NCBI RefSeq assembly: GCF_024181405.1
Contig: NZ_CP051302.1
Location: 2,046,001-2,110,000 of the forward strand
DNA: 64,000 nucleotides
DNA from: Treponema denticola
Lineage (GTDB): Bacteria > Spirochaetota > Spirochaetia > Treponematales > Treponemataceae
Direction of reading: 5' to 3'
The notes under the pieces were generated by a model. The model saw only the letters and a program-made list of their open reading frames with translations, was not told where the DNA came from and searched no databases. Within the stretch, counting starts at the first letter, position 1. The number at the start of each line of letters is the position of its first letter. A program made the translations under genes and the position numbers. Of the stretch, positions 51,118 to 60,561 are shown in pieces.

Positions 51118-51822
51118 ATGAAAAAATCAGTATTCTTATTAATTTTTATTAGCCTTTTTTTGATGACGGCTTTTTCGGAAAAGAGTATTGAGCCCGAAGT
51201 TTATCAAAAACTCGTAGAGTCTATTGTGCGCATTGAAGCTCCTAAAATTAAGGACGGTCACATAATCTTTACTTCAACCGCCAGGCGCCATGTAGGTATA
51301 GCCTTTTCTCATGAAGACTACAAGCATATTCATTCTTTTCAAAAACTTCCCCAAAGCGAACTGTATGAAGGCAAGGAACCCATATTATTCTATATTCTTC
51401 CGATTCCCGATGAGCTAACGGAAATAGAATACAGGCTTGTAATAGACGGGCTTTGGTCATCGGATCCGGTAAATAGGAACACAGTCTTCGATAGCATACA
51501 CAGCATGAGTGTTTCACGTATTGAAGTTCCTTACAAAAAAGAGTATAAAACCGAGGTAAGCAATAAAAGCTTGGTAAAATTTACATATTTAGGAGAACCT
51601 AAAAAAATTATAAGGCTTGCCGGCTCCTTTAATAATTGGGATCCCTTTATGTATGAGCTTATAGAGGTTTCTCCTGGACGATATGAGTTGAATTTAAATT
51701 TACCTTCGGGAACTTGGTTATATGCTTACTTTTCAGGCGGAAGCCAGCTGCCGGATAATACAAATAAAAATTATGTATATACGGCTGATGGACGGGTCGC
51801 TTCGGTTATAACCGTTAATTAA
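51118..51822 (+). CDS. Secreted protein with a glycogen-binding-like (AMPK-CBM/isoamylase N) domain
   Basis: A 234-residue protein starting at ATG 51118 (AAGG 6 nt upstream; the earlier ATG 51112 is too close). Signal peptide MKKSVFLLIFISLFLMTAFS. The N-terminal ~120 residues are not recognised. The C-terminal ~85 residues (LAGSFNNWDPFMYELIEVSPGRYELNLNLPSGTWLYAYF) match the early-set fold of AMPK-type carbohydrate-binding modules. No catalytic domain is attached, so it may bind alpha-glucans or another ligand in the periplasm. It lies between pth and murA on the same strand with short gaps. Confidence 0.8.
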   Translation: MKKSVFLLIFISLFLMTAFSEKSIEPEVYQKLVESIVRIEAPKIKDGHIIFTSTARRHVGIAFSHEDYKHIHSFQKLPQSELYEGKEPILFYILPIPDELTEIEYRLVIDGLWSSDPVNRNTVFDSIHSMSVSRIEVPYKKEYKTEVSNKSLVKFTYLGEPKKIIRLAGSFNNWDPFMYELIEVSPGRYELNLNLPSGTWLYAYFSGGSQLPDNTNKNYVYTADGRVASVITVN

Positions 51823-51842
51823 AGTTTTTATAGGAGTTATGT

Positions 51843-53123
51843 ATGCACGAATATATTATACAAGGCGGATTTCCCGTAAATGGAACAATAAAAGCAAGCG
51901 GAAATAAAAATGCAGCCCTGCCATGTATTGCGGCCGCCATCCTTTCGGAAGAACCCATTATCCTCAAAAACATTCCCGAAATTGAGGATGTTTTTGTAAT
52001 GCTTCAAGTTTTTGAAGCTCTGGGAGGTCACTACGAAAAAATAGAAAAAAACGTATTTAAGCTCCAAATAGAAAAGGTAAAAACAAGCAAGATACCTGAG
52101 GATCTTGCGACAAAGATAAGGGCTTCCATTTTATTTGCAGGCCCGCTTTTGGCAAGAACAGGTAAGGCTGTTTTGCCCCCTCCGGGAGGAGACGTTATCG
52201 GAAGGCGCCGTCTCGATACCCATTTTTTAGCCCTGACGGAATTGGGAGCCAGAGTCGAAACCGATCAAAATTTTTCTTTTATTGCACACAAGCTGATGGG
52301 AGAAGACATATTCTTGGATGAAGCTTCCGTTACTGCAACGGAAAATGCCATCATGGCAGCCAGCCTTGCAGAAGGGACTACCATCATTTCAAACGCAGCA
52401 AGCGAGCCTCATGTTCAAGAGCTTTGCAAGATGTTAAATAAGATGGGAGCAAAAATCAGCGGAGTAGGCTCCAATATACTGACTATCGAAGGTGTCAAAA
52501 AATTGAACGGTACGGAACACCGCATCGGCCCTGACTATATGGAAATAGGTTCTTTTATCGGTCTTGCTGCCGTTACCCGCGGCCAGCTTAAAATTACCGA
52601 TGTAGAACCTAGAGATATGCGGCCGTTAAAGGTTGCTTTCGGCAAGTTGGGCATAGGCTGGTCTTTAGAAGGAACAACCCTTACCGTTCCCGATAAGCAA
52701 AAGATGCAGGTAAACTGTGACCTCGGAGGAATGATACCCAAGATTGACGATGCCCCATGGCCGGGTTTTCCGCCTGATCTTACTAGTATAATGACCGTAA
52801 TAGCAACACAGGTAGAAGGCACGGTTTTAATCCACGAAAAAATGTTTGAATCCAGAATGTTCTTTGTAGATAAGCTAATCGGAATGGGAGCCCGCATTAC
52901 CCTGTGCGATCCTCACCGAGCAGTCATTTCGGGCCCAAGCTCCCTCCACGGAAGCGAATTGGTTTCTCCCGATGTAAGAGCCGGCATGGCCATGGTAATA
53001 GCCGCCTGCTGTGCCCGGGGAGAAAGCATTATCCGAAATGTCTACCAAATAGAAAGAGGTTATGAGCATCTGGTAGAAAGACTCAAATCCATAGGCGTAA
53101 AAATAGAGCTTAAAGAAAAATAG
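51843..53123 (+). CDS. murA: UDP-N-acetylglucosamine 1-carboxyvinyltransferase (MurA) with Asp117
   Basis: A 426-residue enolpyruvyl transferase. The Lys-Asn pair of the active site is in [10 protein letters not shown], and [11 protein letters not shown] and the C-terminal YERGYEH-type segment are present. It makes the first committed peptidoglycan precursor from UDP-GlcNAc and PEP. The loop that carries the catalytic Cys in most bacteria reads [12 protein letters not shown], so residue 117 is Asp. Asp here is known in chlamydial, mycobacterial and Borrelia MurA and gives fosfomycin resistance. Start ATG 51843 has TAGGAG upstream. Confidence 0.95.
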   Translation: MHEYIIQGGFPVNGTIKASGNKNAALPCIAAAILSEEPIILKNIPEIEDVFVMLQVFEALGGHYEKIEKNVFKLQIEKVKTSKIPEDLATKIRASILFAGPLLARTGKAVLPPPGGDVIGRRRLDTHFLALTELGARVETDQNFSFIAHKLMGEDIFLDEASVTATENAIMAASLAEGTTIISNAASEPHVQELCKMLNKMGAKISGVGSNILTIEGVKKLNGTEHRIGPDYMEIGSFIGLAAVTRGQLKITDVEPRDMRPLKVAFGKLGIGWSLEGTTLTVPDKQKMQVNCDLGGMIPKIDDAPWPGFPPDLTSIMTVIATQVEGTVLIHEKMFESRMFFVDKLIGMGARITLCDPHRAVISGPSSLHGSELVSPDVRAGMAMVIAACCARGESIIRNVYQIERGYEHLVERLKSIGVKIELKEK

Positions 53124-53357
53124 AAAGCATTGTTATTTTCTATATAATTTTATATATAAGAGCTATTGACCATCTTTATTTTTTTTTGTAAATTCTTTCC
53201 GTCTATTATCTTTAATCGCAGTGTGCTTCTATATTTTAACAAGATTTTATTCTATAAGTATATAAAACTTTAGCTTACAGAATAAAATACTAACCTGCAC
53301 TCAAATTAAGCACATTTCAATTATTGAATCTTTTATAATATTTAGGAGGATAAATTT
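53124..53357. other. Intergenic region before the chemoreceptor gene
   Basis: 234 bp, AT-rich. A 9-bp inverted repeat TTTTATTCT / AGAATAAAA (53245-53253 / 53279-53287) with a 25-nt loop is present, and a TATAAT lies just upstream of the AGGAGG ribosome site. No gene or recognised sigma-28 promoter is visible. Confidence 0.5.
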
Positions 53358-55592
53358 ATGAATGAAATCAATGGTACAAAAGTCTCCAAACTTCAAAGAA
53401 TGCACAAATATTCAATTTTAACGATAAGAAAAAAAATAATGATTGCCTTAATTTCGGTTTTATCTGTTTTTTTGATTCTTACAAGTATAGTCCTTGTAAA
53501 ACAACTGAGCGGAACTTCAAAACGAAATGCTGTTGTAAAATTATATGATTCCAGTAAAAAACTCAGCTCCTTTGTTGAGACTGTCATCAAGGATGTATAC
53601 GATACAAATAAAACCTTAGCAAAAACATTTGAATCCTTCCAAGATATTCCGCCGGAAAACAGAAGATCTTATTTTAATAGTTTACAAAAAGAAATTTTAA
53701 AAGATTCGGAAAAATTTATAGATATATGGACTGTTTGGGAACCTAATGCTCTAGATAAACTTGACTACAAATTTAAAAATACTGAAGGTCATGACAATAG
53801 CGGAAGGTTTATTCCTTATTGGACAAAGGTGAACGGTAAAATTTCAATGGTACCATTAACCGAGTATGTAAGCAGTTTTTGGTATGAAAAACCCAAGACC
53901 TCGCAACATGGTATTTTGATTGAGCCTAATAGATATGAACTCCAAGGAAACATGATTTATGTTGCAGGTACTGCAATTCCAATACGCGACAAAACAGGAA
54001 AAGCCTTGGGAGTTGTAGGAATTGACTACTCCCTTGATTATATGCAGGAAAAACTTTCACAAGAAGTTTTCTTTAAATCAGGCTATGCAATTCTCATTTC
54101 AGCTAAAGGCACCGTTCTTGCGCATAAAAATAAAAACCTAATATCAAAAACCCTTCCCGAATTTGAAAACAAAGAAATAGCAACTTACTTTTTTGATTCA
54201 AAGAGGTCTCTCACTCCATTTTTAATTGAAACTCAAGTAAATGGAAATAAGCATCTTGAAGTATTTACACCTGTCAAGATAGGCCGTACGAATGAAGTAT
54301 GGTTTGTAGGCACTTCAATACCGGAAAAAGAAATCTATGAAGAAAGTACAAATTTAATTAAACTTGTTTCCATAATTTTATTGGTAGGTTTTATTGCATC
54401 AATAATCATTCTAACATTTATAATAAACGGAATAACAAAAAGAATTTCAGGCGTAGTTAAGGCTCTCAGAAATATTGCTCAAGGAGACGGAGACTTGACA
54501 GCCCGTTTAACAGGAAAGGGTAAGGATGAAATTGCAGACCTATCTAATTCCTTTAATCAAACAATAGAAAAAATAGGTTTTACGGTAAGGAATGTTGCAA
54601 ACAGTACTTTGGATATGCAAAAGACAGGCGAAACTCTTGCAGTAAACGTTTTTGAAACCGCAAGTTCAATAAGCCAAATAAGCAAAAATATTTTAAAGGT
54701 AAAAGACCAAGCTGAGTCTCAGTCGGCAAGTGTGAGCGAAGCGACTGCAAATGTTGAACAAATTCTTCAAACAATAAAACAGTTAGACGGCCGTATTGAA
54801 AGTCAAGCTGCAAATGTTGTGCAATCTTCTTCCGCAATTGAAGAAATGGTTGCGAATATTTCTTCAGTAACAAAAATATTGGACCAAAGCGATTCGGCAA
54901 TTAAAGAGTTGGCAGATGCAACAGTCTATGGTAAGGATGCTCTCCACCTTTCAAATTCTGTTACACAAAAAATTGCAGAAGAATCAGGCAGCTTGATTGA
55001 AGCTTCAAATGTAATTCAGCACATTGCAAGTCAAACAAACCTGTTGGCCATGAATGCGGCAATTGAAGCTGCCCATGCCGGAGAAGCAGGAAGAGGCTTT
55101 GCAGTAGTTGCGGATGAAATCAGAAAATTAGCCGAAGAATCAAGTCTTCAAGGAAAATCAATATCGTCTGCTCTTAAAAAATTCTCAGAGGAAATTTCCA
55201 TATTAGCATCTTCTTCAAAAACCGTAGAAGAAAAATTTAATGCAATTTTTAGTCTCGCTGAAAATGTAAAATCAATGAGCAGCAGCGTTATGGCTGCAAT
55301 GAGAGCGCAAGAGAGCGGAAGTCATAAAGTTCTATCTGCAATTCATGATATAAACAACATAACTGTAGATGTTCAAACAGGCTCCGGAGAAATGCTTAAG
55401 GCAGGAGAAGATGCCGTCAAAGAAATGAACAGGCTTGAGGGTTTGACACAGATCATAAATAACAGCATCCAAGAAATGTCGGCAGGCACAAACCAAATAC
55501 AAACCTCCTGTTCCGAAGTAAAGGGTATCTCACAAAAAAATAAAATGAATATTGAAGCCTTGGCACAAGAAGTCGGCAAATTCAAAATATAA
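53358..55592 (+). CDS. Methyl-accepting chemotaxis protein (dCache-type)
   Basis: A 744-residue chemoreceptor. After a cytoplasmic start and TM1 (~28-50), a large periplasmic Cache domain runs to ~330, with the family pattern [14 protein letters not shown] ... [13 protein letters not shown] ... [16 protein letters not shown]2 (~333-357) is followed by a HAMP ([23 protein letters not shown]) and a methyl-accepting signalling domain whose tip reads [40 protein letters not shown]. It binds a small molecule outside and controls CheA; the ligand is not known. ATG 53358 has AGGAGG. A strong terminator follows. Confidence 0.93.
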   Translation: MNEINGTKVSKLQRMHKYSILTIRKKIMIALISVLSVFLILTSIVLVKQLSGTSKRNAVVKLYDSSKKLSSFVETVIKDVYDTNKTLAKTFESFQDIPPENRRSYFNSLQKEILKDSEKFIDIWTVWEPNALDKLDYKFKNTEGHDNSGRFIPYWTKVNGKISMVPLTEYVSSFWYEKPKTSQHGILIEPNRYELQGNMIYVAGTAIPIRDKTGKALGVVGIDYSLDYMQEKLSQEVFFKSGYAILISAKGTVLAHKNKNLISKTLPEFENKEIATYFFDSKRSLTPFLIETQVNGNKHLEVFTPVKIGRTNEVWFVGTSIPEKEIYEESTNLIKLVSIILLVGFIASIIILTFIINGITKRISGVVKALRNIAQGDGDLTARLTGKGKDEIADLSNSFNQTIEKIGFTVRNVANSTLDMQKTGETLAVNVFETASSISQISKNILKVKDQAESQSASVSEATANVEQILQTIKQLDGRIESQAANVVQSSSAIEEMVANISSVTKILDQSDSAIKELADATVYGKDALHLSNSVTQKIAEESGSLIEASNVIQHIASQTNLLAMNAAIEAAHAGEAGRGFAVVADEIRKLAEESSLQGKSISSALKKFSEEISILASSSKTVEEKFNAIFSLAENVKSMSSSVMAAMRAQESGSHKVLSAIHDINNITVDVQTGSGEMLKAGEDAVKEMNRLEGLTQIINNSIQEMSAGTNQIQTSCSEVKGISQKNKMNIEALAQEVGKFKI

Positions 55593-55603
55593 ATTAGAGC
55601 TTT

Positions 55604-55636
55604 AAGTTTTCAGAGCCAATCGCTCTGAAAACTTTT
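55604..55636 (+). terminator. Terminator after the chemoreceptor gene
   Basis: AAGTTTTCAGAGC pairs perfectly (13 bp) with GCTCTGAAAACTT around loop CAATC, followed by TTTTC. Confidence 0.85.
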
Positions 55637-55728
55637 CTCCTTATGATTTTAAAATTTTAACCTCTTCCTATTATACCGAATTTGTGATATTCTTTGTTTT
55701 TAGCTTAACAAAAGGCTCGGTTTACAAT

Positions 55729-56670
55729 ATGCTTAACTTTATTTTAAAGAGAATTTTATACGGTATTCTTACAATGTTCATAGTTGCAAGTATTACCTTT
55801 TTTTTAGTGCATATTATTCCGGGCAATCCTATTGAAACCATAGCTGAAAATTTACCTGAAGAAAGACGGAACGAGCTTTATTCTCAATACGGATACGACA
55901 AATCTCTTTTTACTCAATATTTGGTTTTTTGGAAAAATCTTTTGATGAAGGGTGATTTGGGAACCTCGCTTTATTACCGAGGAAGGCTTGTTACCGATGT
56001 AATAAAAACCCACGCACCTATTTCGGCAAGACTGGGACTCCAAGCCTTATTTTTCGGCGTTTCAGTAGGTTTGAGTTTAGGCATATTATCAGCCGCTAAG
56101 CGCGGAAAAAAATTCGATTATGCCGTTATACTAATTGCAGTTATAGGAATATCCATTCCCAATTTTGTTCTGGGACAGATGCTGCAATACTTTTTCGGCA
56201 TTAAACACAACCTGCTTCCGATTACAGGCTGGGGAAGTTTTAAATATACAGTCATGCCTTCTTTAGCCTTGGCTATAGGTCCGATTGCAAAATACTCAAG
56301 ATATATGCGTTCCAATTACTTGGATATTATAAACCAAGATTATATTTTAACTGCAAGGGCAAAGGGCGCTTCAAAGGTAAGAATTATAAAAAGCCATATT
56401 TTACGGAACGCTTTTTTACCGATCATAACTATGCTCGGCCCTCAAATAGCCTTTACATTCACAGGCACCTTTATAATCGAAAATATTTTTTCGGTTCCCG
56501 GACTGGGTTCCTATTTTGTACGTTCAATTTCAGAAAGAGATTATACGATGGTAATGGGGCAAACTATTTTTATTTCTTTTCTATATGTAGCATCTCTAAT
56601 TATAGTAGACATAGCTTATAACTTGCTCGATCCGAGAATTAAGGTGCAAGCAAAAAATGAGGTTCTTTAA
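55729..56670 (+). CDS. oppB: Oligopeptide/dipeptide ABC transporter permease (OppB/DppB)
   Basis: A permease of about 313 residues with six membrane segments. The OppB/DppB pattern is clear: RILYGILTMFIVASITFFLVHIIPGNP at the N-terminus and the EAA loop region DYILTARAKGASKVRIIKSHILRNAFLP. I chose the Met at 55729, the usual OppB start; the frame runs to 55684. It forms the channel with the next gene for peptide or nickel-type import. No substrate-binding protein gene is next to it. Confidence 0.9.
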   Translation: MLNFILKRILYGILTMFIVASITFFLVHIIPGNPIETIAENLPEERRNELYSQYGYDKSLFTQYLVFWKNLLMKGDLGTSLYYRGRLVTDVIKTHAPISARLGLQALFFGVSVGLSLGILSAAKRGKKFDYAVILIAVIGISIPNFVLGQMLQYFFGIKHNLLPITGWGSFKYTVMPSLALAIGPIAKYSRYMRSNYLDIINQDYILTARAKGASKVRIIKSHILRNAFLPIITMLGPQIAFTFTGTFIIENIFSVPGLGSYFVRSISERDYTMVMGQTIFISFLYVASLIIVDIAYNLLDPRIKVQAKNEVL

Positions 56671-56672
56671 AA

Positions 56673-57635
56673 ATGAACGAGAAAAAAACTGTAAGCTATG
56701 ATGAGCCGGCTAAGAAACTAAATTTAAGTCCATCGGATTTTGAACCCGTTATAAGAACAAAAAAAACGCTTCAAACAACAAGGGTCAGTATAGGCTTTTG
56801 GGAAGATGTAAGGCGGAGATTTAAAAAAAGCAAGAGAGCGCTTTTTTCTTGTGCAGTTTTAGGGTTAATTATTTTGATATGTTCATTCGGCCCGATTTTA
56901 AGCGGCCGGTCAGCCGATGACGGAAATTTAAAAGAAAAAAATTTAAACCCTTCTTTTTCTCACTTTTTTGGAACGGATGAATTGGGGCGTGATATATTTA
57001 CAAGGGTCTGTAATGGCGGACGCGTTTCTCTTATAATTGCAATTATAGGAGCTGCAATCGACATGAGCATGGGTTTAATTTATGGAGGCATTTCAGCCTA
57101 CGCAGGCGGAAGAACCGATACTATAATGATGCGTATAGTCGAAATTCTTTCAAGTATTCCTTATTTAATTACGGCTATTTTAATTTCTCTTATTTTCGGT
57201 AAAGGAATTTTTTCGATTATCATCGCAATGACAATTACAGGCTGGTGCTTTACGGCAAGGCTTGTGCGCGGTCAAGTCTTACAAATAAAAAATCAGGATT
57301 TTATTTTGGCGGCACAGGCCTTAGGCACAAGTTCATTTAAAATTATAATAAAGCATCTACTTCCCAACACTGTGAGCATCATGATAATCGCCTTAACATT
57401 TGATATTCCTTCATTTATTTTTGGAGAAGCCTTTTTATCTTATATAGGTTTAGGAATTCAGCCCCCATATACCAGCTGGGGAGTGTTGGCATCAGAGGCA
57501 CAAAAGACAATGCTCTTTTATCCTTATCAATTATTTTTCCCTGCCCTTTTTATAAGCCTGACAATTTTATCATTACAAATCATCGGCGATGCTCTACGGG
57601 ATGCAATGGATCCGCATTTAAGGAAGTACAAATGA
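56673..57635 (+). CDS. oppC: Oligopeptide/dipeptide ABC transporter permease (OppC/DppC)
   Basis: A 320-residue permease. A ~55-residue cytoplasmic head is followed by an OppC-type segment (FWEDVRRRFKKSKRALFSCAVLGLIILICSFGPILSG), then HFFGTDELGRDIFTRVCNGGRVSL and the EAA loop QDFILAAQALGTSSFKIIIKHLLPN. Six membrane segments are visible. It pairs with OppB. The start is 2 nt after the oppB stop, and its end overlaps oppD by 4 nt. Confidence 0.92.
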   Translation: MNEKKTVSYDEPAKKLNLSPSDFEPVIRTKKTLQTTRVSIGFWEDVRRRFKKSKRALFSCAVLGLIILICSFGPILSGRSADDGNLKEKNLNPSFSHFFGTDELGRDIFTRVCNGGRVSLIIAIIGAAIDMSMGLIYGGISAYAGGRTDTIMMRIVEILSSIPYLITAILISLIFGKGIFSIIIAMTITGWCFTARLVRGQVLQIKNQDFILAAQALGTSSFKIIIKHLLPNTVSIMIIALTFDIPSFIFGEAFLSYIGLGIQPPYTSWGVLASEAQKTMLFYPYQLFFPALFISLTILSLQIIGDALRDAMDPHLRKYK

Positions 57636-58630
57636 AACCTATTTTACAAGTTAAAGATTTGGCTGTTACTTTCAAAACTTATGCAGGAACAATCCATGCC
57701 GTAAACGGAATTTCATTTAATCTGTACGAGGATGAAACTCTTGTACTTGTCGGAGAGTCAGGCTGCGGAAAAAGCGTTACGGCTCATTCAATTTTAAAAC
57801 TCCTCCCCGGAAAAAAAACACGCATACACGAAAAATCCCAAATTATTTTTGAAGATAAAAATATCTTGGAATATTCCGAAGAAGAAATGCAGCACATAAG
57901 AGGAAATGAAATATCCATGATTTTTCAAGACCCTCTGACATATTTAAACCCTACGATGCCCATAGGCAAGCAGGTTATGGAAAGCATTTTAATTCATCAA
58001 AGGTTGAGCAAAAAAGAAGCCTTAGAGCGAACCGTAAAAATGTTAGAGCTGGCTCAAATTCCTGACCCCGAAAAAAGACTCAAGCAATACCCTCACGAAT
58101 TTTCGGGAGGAATGAGGCAGAGGGTTTTAATCTCGATAGCCCTCGCAGGCAATCCTAAAATTTTAATTGCCGACGAACCTACAACAGCCTTAGATGTTAC
58201 AATTCAAGCCGAGATATTGGAACTTATACAAAAAATTCAAAAAGAAACAAAGACGGCCGTAATGCTCATCACGCATGACCTAGGAGTTGCGGCCGAAATT
58301 GCTGACCGCATTCAGGTTATGTATGCCGGAAAAATTATCGAGCGCGGAAGGGCCGAAGATATTTTTAAAAATGCACAACACCCGTATACAAGGGCTCTGC
58401 TTGCAGCCGTTCCCTCAATAGATCAATTAAAAGAAAATAAGCTTTATTCACTCGAGGGCAATCATCCCGATATGCTTTCTATTTCAGACGGCTGTGCTTT
58501 TGCCGACAGATGCGAAAAATGTATGAAAGTTTGCCTTAGGCATAAACCTCCCGAAATGCAGGTAAGTAATGAACACTTTACTTCCTGCTGGCTTCAACAT
58601 GAATTTGCAAAAGGAAAAAACAATGGCTGA
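57632..58630 (+). CDS. oppD: Oligopeptide/dipeptide ABC transporter ATPase (OppD/DppD)
   Basis: A 332-residue ATPase. Walker A is GESGCGKSVT, signature SGGMRQRVLISIAL and Walker B LIADEPTTALDV, with the switch His in ITHDLGVAAEIADR. The C-terminal oligo/dipeptide extension has Cys-rich CAFADRCEKCMKVC, a pattern that in family members binds an Fe-S cluster. It energises uptake together with oppF. It overlaps oppC by 4 nt and oppF by 8 nt. Confidence 0.94.
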   Translation: MKPILQVKDLAVTFKTYAGTIHAVNGISFNLYEDETLVLVGESGCGKSVTAHSILKLLPGKKTRIHEKSQIIFEDKNILEYSEEEMQHIRGNEISMIFQDPLTYLNPTMPIGKQVMESILIHQRLSKKEALERTVKMLELAQIPDPEKRLKQYPHEFSGGMRQRVLISIALAGNPKILIADEPTTALDVTIQAEILELIQKIQKETKTAVMLITHDLGVAAEIADRIQVMYAGKIIERGRAEDIFKNAQHPYTRALLAAVPSIDQLKENKLYSLEGNHPDMLSISDGCAFADRCEKCMKVCLRHKPPEMQVSNEHFTSCWLQHEFAKGKNNG

Positions 58631-59585
58631 TACTCTTCTAGAAGTTTGCAATTTAAAAAAATATTTTACTCTGGGCCGTAAAGAAATTTTACATGCAGTG
58701 GATGATGTAAGCTTCACGATAAACCGAGGAGAAACGGTAGGCATTGTAGGAGAATCGGGCTGCGGCAAAACCACTTTAGGGAGAACCGTTCTCGGCCTTT
58801 ACCGTCCTACTGCCGGAAAAATAATTTTTGACGGAACCGAAATCGGCTCGGCCTCAAAAAAAGAACTACACGCTTTTAAAAAGAGAGCTCAAATAATTTT
58901 GCAAGATCCTTTTGCTTCTTTTAATCCCCGTATGACAATTTCGCAAATTATTTCGGAGGGAATGGAAGCTCACAATTTATATAAAACAAAAAAAGAAATG
59001 GAGAATACTGTATACTCTCTTCTTGAAACCGTAGGCCTTGTGCCTGAACATGCCAATAGATTTCCACATGAATTTTCGGGAGGCCAAAGACAAAGAATAG
59101 GAATTGCAAGAGCCCTGGCAGTGGAGCCCGACTTTATAGTTTGTGATGAGCCTATTTCGTCCCTTGATGTTTCGATTCAAGCTCAGATAATAAATTTATT
59201 GATAAGGCTTCAAAAAGAATTTAAAATGACCTATCTATTTATTGCCCATGATTTATCTATAGTAAAATATATTTCCGATAAGGTCGGCGTTATGTATTCG
59301 GGAAAACTTGTGGAATTCGCAAAAAGTGTCGACCTATATAAAAATCCGCTTCATCCTTATTCTCAAGCCTTAATTTCTGCAATCCCAAGTACCGATATAG
59401 ATTCTCCCATGTCGGCACGGCGTATTCATATCCACGGAGAAATAAGCAGTGCAATCAATCCCCCTCAAGGCTGCCGTTTTTACAAACGCTGCCCAAAGGC
59501 TTTTGAAAAGTGTAAATCGATTCCGCCGGAATTAATCGAAACTGAAGAGGGGCATTTTACTGCCTGCCATTTAATTCAAGATTGA
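58623..59585 (+). CDS. oppF: Oligopeptide/dipeptide ABC transporter ATPase (OppF/DppF)
   Basis: A 320-residue ATPase. I chose ATG 58623 (AAAGGA upstream) over the longer frame from 58569. Walker A is GESGCGKTTL, signature FSGGQRQRIGIARAL and Walker B IVCDEPISSLDV. The C-terminal Cys motif reads CRFYKRCPKAFEKC. It is the second ATPase of the import system. Its stop codon lies inside the -35 box of the next gene's promoter. Confidence 0.94.
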   Translation: MADTLLEVCNLKKYFTLGRKEILHAVDDVSFTINRGETVGIVGESGCGKTTLGRTVLGLYRPTAGKIIFDGTEIGSASKKELHAFKKRAQIILQDPFASFNPRMTISQIISEGMEAHNLYKTKKEMENTVYSLLETVGLVPEHANRFPHEFSGGQRQRIGIARALAVEPDFIVCDEPISSLDVSIQAQIINLLIRLQKEFKMTYLFIAHDLSIVKYISDKVGVMYSGKLVEFAKSVDLYKNPLHPYSQALISAIPSTDIDSPMSARRIHIHGEISSAINPPQGCRFYKRCPKAFEKCKSIPPELIETEEGHFTACHLIQD

Positions 59586-59610
59586 TTTTATTATTTTATT
59601 TTGATATAAT
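59582..59610 (+). promoter_or_regulatory. Promoter of the CDF gene, predicted leaderless
   Basis: -35 TTGATT (59582-59587, containing the oppF stop codon TGA), 17-nt spacer, -10 TATAAT (59605-59610). ATG 59617 is 6 nt downstream with no Shine-Dalgarno. Confidence 0.6.
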
Positions 59611-59616
59611 AAAGAA

Positions 59617-60561
59617 ATGAATAGCGGTAATAGAATAAAACTTGTAAGAATTGCCTCCCTAATTTCTCTTATAGGAAACATAATAATATGCATCGCAAAA
59701 CTTGTAATAGGAATTTATGCAAACAGTCTTTCAGTAATCGGCGACGGAATTGACTCTGCTACAGATGTTGCCATTTCTATTATGACCCTTGCAGTAAGCT
59801 TTATAATAGGAAGACCTTCGGATAAGGAACACCCATGGGGCCATCAGCGGGCAGAAACTATGGCTTCTTTAATTTTAGCCTTTATAATTATGACAGCAGG
59901 CTTTCAACTCTTTCTTACAGCAGGGGGAAAACTAATAAATGTTTATAAAGGAACCGTAACTATTCTGATGCCTCATATACTTGCAGTTATCGTTACGGTA
60001 TCTTCGATTGCAATAAAACTTCTTTTAGCCCTAAACCAGTATATTATAGGGAAAAAAACCGGCAGCATGATGATTCAAGCCAATGCAAAAAATATGAAAA
60101 ATGACGTAATCCTTTCCGCTTCGGTTTTAGCAGGTCTTGCAATTTCCCGCTTTTTTAAAGCTCCTATTTTCGATGCAGTTACAGCCCTCCTCGTAAGCCT
60201 TTGGATTATGAAATCGGGTATAGAGCTTTTTATGGAACTGAATGTTGAATTAATGGACGGAAATACAAACGATATTTTATATAAACAATTATTTGAGGCT
60301 GTAAATTCCGTTGAAGGGGCTCATAATCCTCACCGCGCAAGAATAAGAAGGATGGCAAACCTTTTAGATATAGATTTGGATATTGAAGTCGATGCCGAAA
60401 TGAGCATCTGCGAAGGCCACAGCATTGCAGAAAAGGTAACTTCGGCAATTAAAGAAAAAATAGAAAATGTTTATGATGTGATGGTACACATTGAACCGTA
60501 TGGGATACATAACCATGAAGAGGAAGGCTTCGGTTTATCCGAAAAAGATGTAAACAACTAA
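59617..60561 (+). CDS. Cation diffusion facilitator (CDF) family metal exporter
   Basis: A 314-residue protein with about five to six membrane segments and a C-terminal cytoplasmic metal-binding domain. Transport-site residues are in VIGDGIDSATDVAIS (Asp-x3-Asp pattern) and the HPWGHQRAETMASLI helix. The C-terminal domain has the family's histidines (GAHNPHRARIRR, CEGHSIAEKV, VMVHIEPYG). CDF proteins export Zn2+, Fe2+, Mn2+ or Co2+; the ion is not clear. It is transcribed from its own promoter. The stop overlaps the convergent VanY-type gene by 4 nt. Confidence 0.92.
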   Translation: MNSGNRIKLVRIASLISLIGNIIICIAKLVIGIYANSLSVIGDGIDSATDVAISIMTLAVSFIIGRPSDKEHPWGHQRAETMASLILAFIIMTAGFQLFLTAGGKLINVYKGTVTILMPHILAVIVTVSSIAIKLLLALNQYIIGKKTGSMMIQANAKNMKNDVILSASVLAGLAISRFFKAPIFDAVTALLVSLWIMKSGIELFMELNVELMDGNTNDILYKQLFEAVNSVEGAHNPHRARIRRMANLLDIDLDIEVDAEMSICEGHSIAEKVTSAIKEKIENVYDVMVHIEPYGIHNHEEEGFGLSEKDVNN

